A stretch of DNA of 64,000 nucleotides from Microbacterium rhizosphaerae (GTDB lineage Bacteria; Actinomycetota; Actinomycetes; Actinomycetales; Microbacteriaceae), in NCBI RefSeq assembly GCF_034120055.1, contig NZ_CP139368.1, forward strand, positions 1,798,001 through 1,862,000, written 5' to 3'. Both the position numbers and the translations under genes were made by a program. Of the stretch, positions 44,350 through 51,274 are shown piece by piece (position 1 is the stretch's first letter; each line of letters starts with the position of its first letter). Under the pieces are notes generated by a model, which was not told the origin of the DNA, ran no database searches, and saw only the letters and a program-made list of their open reading frames with translations.

Positions 44350-45612
44350 ATGGGACGTGGCGACGGATCGGGACGCATCGTCTCGCCGGAGGACGCGGAC
44401 GACACGGATACCGGCATCCTGCATGTCGACATGGATGCGTTCTACGCATCGGTGGAGATCCTCGACGACCCGTCCCTGCGGGGCAAGCCGATCGTCGTCG
44501 GTGCGCCCGAGGGGCGCAGCGTGGTCTCCAGCGCGTCGTACGAGGCACGCAGGTTCGGCGTGCGCTCGGCGATGCCGGTCTCACAGGCGCTGCGGCTGTG
44601 CCCGACCGCGATCGTCGTGCAGCCGCACTTCGACCGCTACGTCGAGCTGTCGCGGCGGGTGATGGACATCTTCCGGTCCGTCACGCCGCTCGTCGAGCCG
44701 CTGTCGATCGACGAGGCGTTCCTCGACGTGCGGGGAGCCCGCCGGCTGTGGGGCAGTCCGGGACACATCGCCCGGATGCTGCGCGCCCGCGTGCTCGATG
44801 AGACCGGTCTGACCTGCAGCATCGGGGTGGCGGCCACCAAGCATGTGGCGAAGATGGCCTCCACGATCAGCAAGCCCGATGGACTGCTGATCGTGCCGGG
44901 GGCCGACACGCAGGCGTTCCTCGCCGCCCGCCCGGTCCGTGCGCTATGGGGCGTCGGACCGAAGTCCGCCGAGGCGCTGGAGGGTCGCGGCATCCACACG
45001 GTGGCCGATGTGCTCGCGACACCCCGGGCGGTGCTCGACCGCGCCCTCGGGCCGGCGATGGGCGACCGGATCTGGCACCTCGCCCGTGGCATCGATCCGC
45101 GGGAAGTGGACACGCAGCGGATCGAGAAGAGCGTCGGTCACGAGGAGACCTTCCACGAGGACGTCTCGGATGCCGCGATCCTGCGATCCGAGCTGCGGCG
45201 GCTGGCGGACCGTGTCGGCGCACGGCTGCGCCAGGGTGGATGGGAGGCGAGGACCGTTGCTCTCAAACTGCGGTTCGCCGACTTCACGACGATCAGCCGG
45301 TCGCAGACGCTGCCCGAGCCCACGTCGGTGAGCCAGCGGATCGGAGCGGCGGCGGTCGAGCTCTTCGACTCCGTCGACCGCTATCTGCCGGTGCGGCTCA
45401 TCGGCGTGCGCGGCGAGCGGCTGCAGATCGCCGAGGCCGGCGGCCTCGCGCTGTGGGACGACGACGAGGACTGGCGACGCGTCGAGGATGCGCTGGACGG
45501 TGCGACGGCGCGGTTCGGCCGGGGTGCCGTGACGCGCGCGACCCACCTCGGCCCGTCACGGGGCGGCGGGTCGCTGCCCTCCCATCCCCGGCCGCCGGAG
45601 CCCAGACCGTGA
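44350..45612 (+). CDS. dinB: DNA polymerase IV
   Basis: Y-family translesion polymerase of 420 residues. Catalytic acids are intact: VDMDAFYASVE near residue 27 and SIDEAFLDV near residue 120, followed by thumb and little-finger domains. This contrasts with ImuB, encoded 3.5 kb away, which lacks them. I see no LexA-like box upstream. GAGAAT at 44338-44343, 6 bp before the ATG, is a poor -10 candidate. The extreme C-terminus is Pro/Gly-rich and does not show a clear QLxLF clamp motif. Confidence 0.95.
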   Translation: MGRGDGSGRIVSPEDADDTDTGILHVDMDAFYASVEILDDPSLRGKPIVVGAPEGRSVVSSASYEARRFGVRSAMPVSQALRLCPTAIVVQPHFDRYVELSRRVMDIFRSVTPLVEPLSIDEAFLDVRGARRLWGSPGHIARMLRARVLDETGLTCSIGVAATKHVAKMASTISKPDGLLIVPGADTQAFLAARPVRALWGVGPKSAEALEGRGIHTVADVLATPRAVLDRALGPAMGDRIWHLARGIDPREVDTQRIEKSVGHEETFHEDVSDAAILRSELRRLADRVGARLRQGGWEARTVALKLRFADFTTISRSQTLPEPTSVSQRIGAAAVELFDSVDRYLPVRLIGVRGERLQIAEAGGLALWDDDEDWRRVEDALDGATARFGRGAVTRATHLGPSRGGGSLPSHPRPPEPRP

Positions 45613-45642
45613 CGGGCCACCCCGCGGCGGGCCTCAGCGGGG

Positions 45643-45648
45643 TACCGT
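45643..45648 (+). promoter_or_regulatory. -10 element of leaderless promoter
   Basis: TACCGT ends 6 bp before the ATG at 45655. Confidence 0.4.
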
Positions 45649-45654
45649 GGACGC

Positions 45655-45993
45655 ATGCCCAATCTCGCACTCGATCTCGGTCGGCAGGCAACGGACTTCG
45701 GCGTGAAGAGCGCCTACGGGGAGCGGCAGGACGTCGACGGCGTCACCGTCATCCCCGTGGCGATCTCCTGGTCAGGCTTCGGCGGCGGCTCGGATGAGGC
45801 CGGCAACGGCGGAGGCGGCGGGGGCGGCTACGCCATCCCCGTCGGCGCCTACCTCGGCAGCGGCGGCAGCGTCCGGTTCGAGCCGAATCCCATCGCCCTC
45901 CTCGCGGTCGCCGTGCCGTTCCTGTTCGTCGCCGGCTTCGCCATCAGCCGTGCCGGCCGTGCGTTCAGCCGTGTCATCCGCGCCTTCAAGTAG
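45655..45993 (+). CDS. GerW/YtfJ-like small protein with C-terminal helix
   Basis: A 112-residue protein whose middle (VDGVTVIPVAISWSGFGGGSD, then a Gly-rich stretch, then YAIPVGAYL) resembles the GerW (YtfJ) family defined in sporulating Firmicutes. A hydrophobic helix follows at about residues 80-100. There are no sporulation genes nearby, so a germination role is unlikely; membrane association is inferred. The final 23 bp overlap the likely start of the next gene. Confidence 0.6.
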   Translation: MPNLALDLGRQATDFGVKSAYGERQDVDGVTVIPVAISWSGFGGGSDEAGNGGGGGGGYAIPVGAYLGSGGSVRFEPNPIALLAVAVPFLFVAGFAISRAGRAFSRVIRAFK

Positions 45994-46564
45994 GAATCCC
46001 GACCCGGTCCAGATCGCGCTGGATGCCGCCGCATCCACCCTCGTCGACGCCGTCCGCTCGGTGTCGGCGTCGAATCCCGTGGTGCTCATCGACGGGCGCA
46101 GCGGTGCCGGCAAGACGAGCCTGGCCCGCGAGCTCGTCGCCCGCTGGCCCTTGCGAGGGCCTGTGCAGTACGTGGCGCTCGATTCGCTCTACCCAGGCTG
46201 GGACGGCCTGGCGGACGGCGTCGAGGCGGCTCGTGAGCTGATCCTCGCCCCGCACGCACGGGGGCTGGTCGGCACGTGGCAGCGATGGGCGTGGGATGCC
46301 GACGCCTATGCCGAGGCGCACGCCGTGGATCCCGCGCTTCCGCTTGTGGTCGAGGGATGCGGCATCCTCACGGCCCGCACGAGCCGGCTGAGCGACATCC
46401 GCGTGTGGCTGGAGTCGCCGGAGTCCTCCCGCAAGCATCGCGCGCTCACGCGCGACGGTGACGCGTTCCGCCCGCATTGGACGCGCTGGGCCGAGCAGGA
46501 GGAGCGTCACCTCACGCGCGATGAGCCCGCGGGGCTCGCGACGCACGTGTTCCGCATCCCCTGA
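45971..46564 (+). CDS. P-loop nucleoside/uridine kinase-like ATPase
   Basis: A 197-residue P-loop protein with Walker A DGRSGAGKTSLAREL and a hydrophobic strand LPLVVEGCGI in the Walker B position. The pattern is that of small-molecule kinases of the uridine kinase-like group, but the phosphate acceptor is unknown. The start is uncertain: GTG 45971 and GTG 45959 both fall inside the preceding gene; I choose 45971 for the smaller overlap. It is convergent with the DUF2017 gene. Confidence 0.7.
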   Translation: MSSAPSSRNPDPVQIALDAAASTLVDAVRSVSASNPVVLIDGRSGAGKTSLARELVARWPLRGPVQYVALDSLYPGWDGLADGVEAARELILAPHARGLVGTWQRWAWDADAYAEAHAVDPALPLVVEGCGILTARTSRLSDIRVWLESPESSRKHRALTRDGDAFRPHWTRWAEQEERHLTRDEPAGLATHVFRIP

Positions 46565-46576
46565 CCGGACGCGCGT

Positions 46577-46597
46577 GCGGGGGTTCACCCCTCCCGC
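46577..46597. terminator. Imperfect hairpin between convergent genes
   Basis: GCGGGGG, loop TTCA, CCCCTCCCGC with an extra T. The loop contains the stop codon of the DUF2017 gene on the minus strand. Confidence 0.35.
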
Positions 46598-47079
46598 GAG
46601 TCGACCTCCCGGACGAGCGCGTCCAGGCGGTAGCCGAGCCAGTCGTAGATCGCGAAACGCGGGTCCTCGTCGTCGTGATCGTCCTCGGTGGTGATGCCGA
46701 GGCGCTCCGCCAGCACGAGCCGCAGAGCGGCGAGCGCGCGAAGCCACGACGCCAAGTCGTCCACCGTGAGCCGCAGAGAGACGATGTCGAGCGAGTTGTC
46801 CTCGGTGAGGGCGTCGGGGTCGGCGCCCGCGTTCGTCAGTCCTGCGAGGACCACGCGAGCGTCGCCGCGACGGCGATCGAGAAGGTCCGCTTGGGTCATG
46901 GAGCGGAAGTCGGCGGATGCGTCGCCGTCCTCCGGGTAGGCGTCGGGCGTCAGGCGGTGCACCGCCGGGTCCGTCGAGTCGCCGGGGGGCGACGCATCCA
47001 GCACGTCGAGGAACTGGCCGACGAGCCCCATGAGGTGCGCGGCCTCGATCCGGCTCATGTCCACCGTGAGATCGCTCAT
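46585..47079 (-). CDS. DUF2017 family protein
   Basis: A 164-residue protein of the actinobacterial DUF2017 family, which almost always follows clpS. Acidic and mostly helical; family-like segments include EAAHLMGLVGQFLDVLD and LRLTVDDLASWLRALAALRLVLAERLG. No function is known; constant linkage to clpS suggests a role with the N-degron adaptor or Clp protease. ATG 47079 overlaps the clpS stop by 4 bp. Confidence 0.88.
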   Translation of the reverse strand: MSDLTVDMSRIEAAHLMGLVGQFLDVLDASPPGDSTDPAVHRLTPDAYPEDGDASADFRSMTQADLLDRRRGDARVVLAGLTNAGADPDALTEDNSLDIVSLRLTVDDLASWLRALAALRLVLAERLGITTEDDHDDEDPRFAIYDWLGYRLDALVREVDSREG

Positions 47080-47366
47080 CCCGCCCTCCGCACCGTGGCC
47101 CACAGGCCGTAGTCGTGCATCGCCTGCGTGTGCAGCTCCATCTGCTCGCGGGCGCCCTCGGCGACCACCGCGTGGCCGTCGTTGTGCACGGCGAGCATGA
47201 GGCGCGTCGCCTCGGGCGTCGAGTAGCCGAAGTACGTCCGGAAGACGTGCACGACGTACGACATCAGGTTCACCGGGTCGTTCCACACCACCGTCTGCCA
47301 GGGCGACGACGCCAGGTCTGCGAGCTCGATCTCCTCCCGGACATCCGGAACCGCGCGGGGACTCAT
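47076..47366 (-). CDS. clpS: ATP-dependent Clp protease adaptor ClpS
   Basis: ClpS delivers N-degron substrates to ClpA/ClpC-ClpP. The 96-residue protein has VVWNDPVNLMSYVVHVF, the Asn-Asp pair that recognises the substrate amino group, and VHNDGHAVVAEGAREQME. I prefer ATG 47366, which overlaps the metallopeptidase stop by 4 bp; a GTG 6 bp upstream is possible. Confidence 0.94.
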   Translation of the reverse strand: MSPRAVPDVREEIELADLASSPWQTVVWNDPVNLMSYVVHVFRTYFGYSTPEATRLMLAVHNDGHAVVAEGAREQMELHTQAMHDYGLWATVRRAG

Positions 47367-47713
47367 GCCCACCCCAGTTCGTGGAGGCGCTCGTCGTCGA
47401 TGCCGTAGAAGTGGCCGATCTCGTGGACGAGCGTCGTGTGCACCTCATCGCGCAGCTCGTCTTCGTCGTCGCACGCGCTCAGATGCGGTTCGCGGTACAC
47501 GATGATGCGGTCGGGCAGTTCGCCCATACCGTAGCGGTCGCGTTCGGTCAGGGCGAGGCCGTCGTACAAGCCGAGGAGGTCGAGGCTGCCGTCTTCGGGA
47601 CGATCCTCGACGACGAAGACGACGTTGTCGAGGCCGTCGACCATGTCGTCCGGGAGCTGGTCGAGCTCGTCGATCACGAGCGCCTCGAAGGTCTCGGCAT
47701 CCATCTCCACCAT
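47363..47713 (-). CDS. Zincin-like metallopeptidase (DUF1025 type)
   Basis: A 116-residue minimal zinc peptidase-like protein with the motif HEIGHFYGID near the C-terminus, giving two zinc histidines and a catalytic glutamate. It is acidic and cytoplasmic; no substrate is known. It is the first gene of a tightly coupled metallopeptidase-clpS-DUF2017 operon with two ATGA overlaps. Both ATG 47713 and ATG 47704 are possible starts. Confidence 0.88.
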   Translation of the reverse strand: MVEMDAETFEALVIDELDQLPDDMVDGLDNVVFVVEDRPEDGSLDLLGLYDGLALTERDRYGMGELPDRIIVYREPHLSACDDEDELRDEVHTTLVHEIGHFYGIDDERLHELGWA

Positions 47714-47736
47714 GCGGCGCTCATTCGCTTCTTACG

Positions 47737-47764
47737 CGAACGGGGCGCCTGCGCGCCCCGTTCG
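47737..47764 (-). terminator. Terminator after tRNA-His
   Basis: CGAACGGGGCGC (47737-47748) and GCGCCCCGTTCG (47753-47764) form a perfect 12-bp stem with a 4-nt loop, two bases past the tRNA-His CCA end. Confidence 0.75.
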
Positions 47765-47766
47765 AT

Positions 47767-47842
47767 TGGGGTGAGTAACGGGACTTGAACCCGCGACCCC
47801 CTGGACCACAACCAGGTGCTCTACCAACTGAGCTATACCCAC
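47767..47842 (-). tRNA. tRNA-His (GTG), CCA encoded
   Basis: Full cloverleaf: acceptor GTGGGTA/TACTCAC, D-stem GCTC/GAGC, anticodon stem CCTGG/CCAGG with loop TTGTGGT (anticodon GTG), T-arm GCGGG-TTCAAGT-CCCGT. The discriminator is C73 and a G lies immediately before the acceptor (47843), giving the G-1:C73 identity pair of histidine tRNAs. The CCA is encoded at 47767-47769. Confidence 0.97.
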
Positions 47843-47848
47843 CATGCA

Positions 47849-47864
47849 GCCCGCTCGCGCGGGC
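47849..47864 (-). terminator. Hairpin between orn and tRNA-His
   Basis: GCCCGC, 4-nt loop, GCGGGC, 15 bp beyond the orn stop and 6 bp before the tRNA. It may end orn transcription or mark a processing point. Confidence 0.35.
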
Positions 47865-47879
47865 AGCCAAACGATTCTC

Positions 47880-48506
47880 TCACATCTGCGGAGCGTACGA
47901 CGACACCGCCGCATCGGCGGCAGCGCGTGCCGTTTCGCTCGTCGGCCCGGGCTGCGGGACGAACACCGCCTGGCGGTAATACGCGAGCTCGCGGATGGAT
48001 TCGCGGATGTCGGCGAGGGCGCGGTGGCCGCCCTCCTTGACCGGCGCGTGGATGTACGCGCGCGGGAACCACCGGCGGGAGAGCTCCTTGACGCTCGACA
48101 CATCGATGTTGCGATAGTGCAGCCACCGGTCGACGCGGGGCATGTACTTCGCGAGGAACATGCGGTCCGTCCCGATGGTGTTGCCGGCCAGCGGGGCCTT
48201 GCCCTCGGTGACGACGAAGCGCTGGATGTACTCGAGCACCTGGAACTCGGCATCCGCTGTCGTGACGCCGTGCGGGATCTCGTCGAGGAGTCCCGAGGTG
48301 CGGTGCATGTTCGTGACGAAGTCGCTCATGTTCGCGAGTGCCGAGGCATCGGGCTTGATCACGATCTGGAAGCCGTCATCGAGAGGTCTCAGCTCGAAGT
48401 CCGTCACGATGACCGCGATCTCCACGAGCTCGTCGATCTCCGGATCGAGGCCCGTCATCTCGCAGTCGATCCAGACGAGCCGGTCGTTCTCGGAGGTTCC
48501 CACCAT
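47880..48506 (-). CDS. orn: Oligoribonuclease
   Basis: DEDDh 3'-5' exoribonuclease that degrades di- and short oligonucleotides, including pGpG, to mononucleotides. The 208-residue protein has the first acidic motif WIDCEMTGLD, the second around ANMSDFVTNMH, and the closing HRALADIRESI with the catalytic histidine and aspartate. A TAGTAT hexamer ends 6 bp before ATG 48506, so the mRNA is probably leaderless. It lies between two tRNA genes on the same strand. Confidence 0.96.
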   Translation of the reverse strand: MVGTSENDRLVWIDCEMTGLDPEIDELVEIAVIVTDFELRPLDDGFQIVIKPDASALANMSDFVTNMHRTSGLLDEIPHGVTTADAEFQVLEYIQRFVVTEGKAPLAGNTIGTDRMFLAKYMPRVDRWLHYRNIDVSSVKELSRRWFPRAYIHAPVKEGGHRALADIRESIRELAYYRQAVFVPQPGPTSETARAAADAAVSSYAPQM

Positions 48507-48512
48507 GGGCCC

Positions 48513-48518
48513 ATACTA
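48513..48518 (-). promoter_or_regulatory. -10 element of leaderless orn promoter
   Basis: TAGTAT on the minus strand, followed by GGGCCC and the ATG. Confidence 0.6.
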
Positions 48519-48568
48519 ACGACGGCGCAGGACACGGCGGCGGGGCGGCCGCGCGATGGCGGATGCGG

Positions 48569-48641
48569 CCCCCCAGAGGTGATTCGAACACCTGACCGGC
48601 GGATTAGAAGGCCGCTGCTCTATCCACTGAGCTACTGGGGG
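48569..48641 (-). tRNA. tRNA-Arg (TCT), no encoded CCA
   Basis: Cloverleaf: acceptor CCCCCAG/CTGGGGG, D-stem GCTC/GAGC, anticodon arm GCGGC-CTTCTAA-TCCGC (anticodon TCT), T-arm AGGTG-TTCGAAT-CACCT, discriminator G. The last anticodon-stem pair (31-39) is a C/T mismatch. CCA is not encoded, unlike the nearby tRNA-His. The 5' end overlaps the last 10 bases of the yczE coding sequence. Confidence 0.93.
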
Positions 48642-49264
48642 AGAGGTCCTTCCAGGCTACCTTCCACCCCGGCCGGGCGACGACCCCACCGCCGGCGCGA
48701 GTCGAAGAGCGGCAATGCGACGTGCACGAGCGGTCCGATCCCCAGCGCGAAGATGACGGTGCCGATGCCGACCGTGCCGCCCAGGAACCATCCCGCGATG
48801 AGGACGGTCGACTCGACACTCAGCCGGCACGCCCAGATCGGCCAGCCGAAGCGCGCGTGCATCCCCGTCATGAGTCCGTCCCGTGGCCCGGGCCCGAAGT
48901 GCGCCCCGATGTACAGGCCGCTCGCGACGGCGACGAGGACCACACCGGTCAGGAGCATGGCGACCTGGGCGGGCAGGCCGGATGCCACGGGCACCACGGT
49001 CACCGTCAGCTGGATGAACGTGCCGACGAGCAGGATGTTCAGGACTGTTCCGAGGCCGGGCTTCTGCCGCAGCGGGATCCACAGCAGCAGGACGAGCAGA
49101 CCGATGATGTTCGTGATCCAGCCGATGCCGATGCCGGTGTGCACCGAGACGCCCTGCGCGAAGACGGTCCAGGGGTCGAGTCCGAGACCTGCCTGCACGC
49201 ACAGGCCGTCCGCGAAGCCGTAGAGGGCGAGGCCGACGAGCAGCTGGATCACACGACGCGTCAT
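48632..49264 (-). CDS. YczE-like membrane protein
   Basis: A 210-residue integral membrane protein with five to six helices and motifs such as LGLDPWTVFAQG and HFGPGPRDGLMTGM, typical of the YczE/YitT group. In several bacteria a yczE gene lies beside a MocR-type regulator, as here in divergent orientation, so it is probably the target of the 49327 regulator and may transport a vitamin- or amine-type compound; that is inference. The TAG stop is inside tRNA-Arg (tRNA positions 8-10). Confidence 0.82.
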   Translation of the reverse strand: MTRRVIQLLVGLALYGFADGLCVQAGLGLDPWTVFAQGVSVHTGIGIGWITNIIGLLVLLLWIPLRQKPGLGTVLNILLVGTFIQLTVTVVPVASGLPAQVAMLLTGVVLVAVASGLYIGAHFGPGPRDGLMTGMHARFGWPIWACRLSVESTVLIAGWFLGGTVGIGTVIFALGIGPLVHVALPLFDSRRRWGRRPAGVEGSLEGPLPQ

Positions 49265-49272
49265 GGGGACAA

Positions 49273-49309
49273 TCCAATCGCATGACTGGCCTGGTCATTG
49301 CGGTCCAAT
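49273..49309. promoter_or_regulatory. Candidate MocR operator between yczE and the regulator
   Basis: TCCAAT occurs at 49273-49278 and again at 49304-49309, a direct repeat spaced 31 bp, about three helical turns. Between them ATGAC (49282-49286) and GTCAT (49294-49298) form an inverted repeat. Confidence 0.4.
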
Positions 49310-49314
49310 TCACA

Positions 49315-49320
49315 TAACGT
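49315..49320 (+). promoter_or_regulatory. -10 element of leaderless MocR promoter
   Basis: TAACGT ends 6 bp before ATG 49327. Confidence 0.5.
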
Positions 49321-49326
49321 GGATGC

Positions 49327-50757
49327 ATGGACTCCCGGTTGTCAGCCCGTGCCCTCGCGATGCAGCTCGGCGGGTGGCGCACGCGCGAGCCGGCCTACGA
49401 GGCCCTTGCCGACGGCATCCGCGTGCTCTGCCTGGACGGCAGGATCGCACCGCGCACCGCACTTCCGGCAGAGCGCGAGCTCGCGATCGCGCTGCACGTG
49501 AGCCGCACGACGATCGCCACCGCGTACCGGAGTCTGCGGGACTCCGGTCACATCGAGAGCGTCCGCGGCTCCGGCAGCGTCACTCTGCCAGGAGCCCGAT
49601 CGGGCGGCGCGGCCGCTCTCGGCGCACGCGAGGGAGACCTCGACCTGCAGCAGGCGTGCCCACCGGCCTGGCCGGGCCTCGGCGGCGTCGTGTCCGACGT
49701 GATGGCCTCGGCCACGTCGCTCCTGGGGCGGCACGGGTACGACATCGTCGGCAGCGCGGGCCTGCGCCGGGCGATCGCCGATCGCTACACCCGCTCGGGT
49801 GTGCCCACCACGCCCGACGAGGTCATGGTCACCCCCGGCGCCCAGAGCGGGATCCACCTGCTCGCGTCCCTGCTCGTCTCGCGCGGCGATCGCGCCGTGA
49901 TCGAGACGCCGACATATCCGCATGCCGCTGAGGCGCTGCGCCGAGCCGGTGCCCGTCTGGTGCCTGTGCCGGTGTCGGCCGAGTCCGGCTGGGACATCGA
50001 CCGGGCGACGCAGGCGTTCGCTCGCACCCTGCCCACGGTCGCCTACCTGATGCCGGACTTCCAGAACCCCACAGGCAGCTCGATGGACGCGGGGGAGCGC
50101 GAGGCGATCATCGGCGCGGCCGCGCGGTCGGGAACCGTCCTGCTCATCGACGAGACGACCGCCGACCTCGACATCGACCGCGGCCCGCTGCTCCCGCCCT
50201 TCGGCGCCGCAGAGCGGGGAGTGGAGCTCGTTCGCATCGGCTCGCTCGGCAAGACGGCATGGGGCGGGCTGCGCGTCGGGTGGATCCGTGCGGATGCGTC
50301 GCTCATCCGTCGCCTCGCGGCGCTCCGTTCGGCGCACGACCTGGGCACCCCGGAGCTCGAACAGGCGATCGCGCAGCGCCTCGTCGAGTCGCTCGACCTC
50401 ATCCTCCCGCAGCGTTCCGATCTGCTCCGCGCGGGCCGGGACACGGCCGTCGCCGCGCTCGCCAAGCGGCTTCCGACATGGGACGTGCCGCGCCCGGGGG
50501 GTGGGGTCGCCTTGTGGATCGGGCTGGATGCGCCGCTCAGCACGAGTCTCGTGCTCGACGCCCGCGCCGCTGGACTCCTGCTGTCGGCCGGACCTCTGTT
50601 CGGCGTCGACGGCGGCCACGACGCCCGCCTGCGGCTGCCGTACACCGTCCCGCCCGCCGATCTCGAGCGCGCTGTCGCGATCCTCGCCGACAGCTGGGAG
50701 CGCGTCCGCGACGGAGCGCCCGCCGACCTCGTCGGCCGGCTCGAATCGGTGGTCTGA
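49327..50757 (+). CDS. MocR-type GntR regulator with aminotransferase domain
   Basis: A 476-residue regulator with an N-terminal winged helix (about residues 15-80; ELAIALHVSRTTIATAYRSLRDSGHI) fused to a fold-type I PLP-binding domain. The PLP lysine is Lys309 in SLGKTAWGGLRVGW, and the ligand region has PDFQNPTGSSM. Such proteins sense PLP or an amino-compound adduct and act on an adjacent, usually divergent, gene; here that is yczE. The ATG is preceded by a leaderless -10. Confidence 0.93.
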   Translation: MDSRLSARALAMQLGGWRTREPAYEALADGIRVLCLDGRIAPRTALPAERELAIALHVSRTTIATAYRSLRDSGHIESVRGSGSVTLPGARSGGAAALGAREGDLDLQQACPPAWPGLGGVVSDVMASATSLLGRHGYDIVGSAGLRRAIADRYTRSGVPTTPDEVMVTPGAQSGIHLLASLLVSRGDRAVIETPTYPHAAEALRRAGARLVPVPVSAESGWDIDRATQAFARTLPTVAYLMPDFQNPTGSSMDAGEREAIIGAAARSGTVLLIDETTADLDIDRGPLLPPFGAAERGVELVRIGSLGKTAWGGLRVGWIRADASLIRRLAALRSAHDLGTPELEQAIAQRLVESLDLILPQRSDLLRAGRDTAVAALAKRLPTWDVPRPGGGVALWIGLDAPLSTSLVLDARAAGLLLSAGPLFGVDGGHDARLRLPYTVPPADLERAVAILADSWERVRDGAPADLVGRLESVV

Positions 50758-50779
50758 TCGGGCTCATCGCCCGGTCGGG

Positions 50780-51049
50780 TCAACGCGAGTACCGCAGCGC
50801 GGCGACCGCGTCGTCGGCCGACCAGAACAGCCCGACGTCCCGGAAGACGCGCGTCGGCGCATGGAATCGCTGTGCTCGATAGCGGATGCCGGCCGGCGAC
50901 GCATCCGTCGTCACATGACCGAGGGCTCGGCCCGCGGCATCCACCATGCGCCAGCGTCCCTGCGCCACATGAACGGCGCGGACGCCGACGCTCCGCTCGA
51001 GCGCCAAGGTCTCATCGGGAAGAATCGCCCGTTCGATCATCGTGGTCAC
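50780..51049 (-). CDS. Small hypothetical protein
   Basis: An 89-residue soluble protein I cannot assign. It is rich in Arg, Val and Ala, with a central WRMVDAAGRALGHVTTDASPAG and a C-terminal VGLFWSADDAVAALRYSR. GTG 51049 has a GAGGGGG site 5 bp upstream, which supports it as a real gene. The upstream DNA is unusually AT-rich for this genome and contains a TATCTT hexamer at 51075-51070, a plausible promoter. It is convergent with the MocR gene. Confidence 0.7.
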   Translation of the reverse strand: MTTMIERAILPDETLALERSVGVRAVHVAQGRWRMVDAAGRALGHVTTDASPAGIRYRAQRFHAPTRVFRDVGLFWSADDAVAALRYSR

Positions 51050-51069
51050 AGTAACCCCCTCATCAATAG

Positions 51070-51075
51070 AAGATA
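51070..51075 (-). promoter_or_regulatory. Putative -10 element in an AT-rich island
   Basis: TATCTT on the minus strand, about 20 bp before GTG 51049. The surrounding 20 bp are the most AT-rich stretch in the neighbourhood. Confidence 0.4.
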
Positions 51076-51205
51076 AATTCGACCTCCGACATTCCCGCCC
51101 TGCTGTCGCGTGGGTCTCCTCCCCAGCGATGGCGCGGCGTGTCGTTCTCCACGCATCGCCCGCCGTCCTTCGCCGACCGAGGATCCGGGACGCACAGTTG
51201 ACCCA

Positions 51206-51240
51206 GCTCCGGCGCCCGAACGGGCACGGGGCGCCGGAGC
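51206..51240 (+). promoter_or_regulatory. 12-bp hairpin in the ssb leader
   Basis: GCTCCGGCGCCC (51206-51217) pairs perfectly with GGGCGCCGGAGC (51229-51240) across an 11-nt loop, 35 bp before the ssb start. It may be a 5' UTR structure or a terminator-like attenuator; no T-run follows. Confidence 0.55.
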
Positions 51241-51241
51241 A

Positions 51242-51260
51242 TCCGGGGATGGTCCCCGGA
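51242..51260 (+). promoter_or_regulatory. 8-bp hairpin overlapping the ssb ribosome site
   Basis: TCCGGGGA (51242-51249), loop TGG, TCCCCGGA (51253-51260). The last three bases of the right arm are the GGA of the GGAGGAAGG ribosome site, so folding would partly hide it. Confidence 0.55.
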
Positions 51261-51274
51261 GGAAGGACTGCGTC

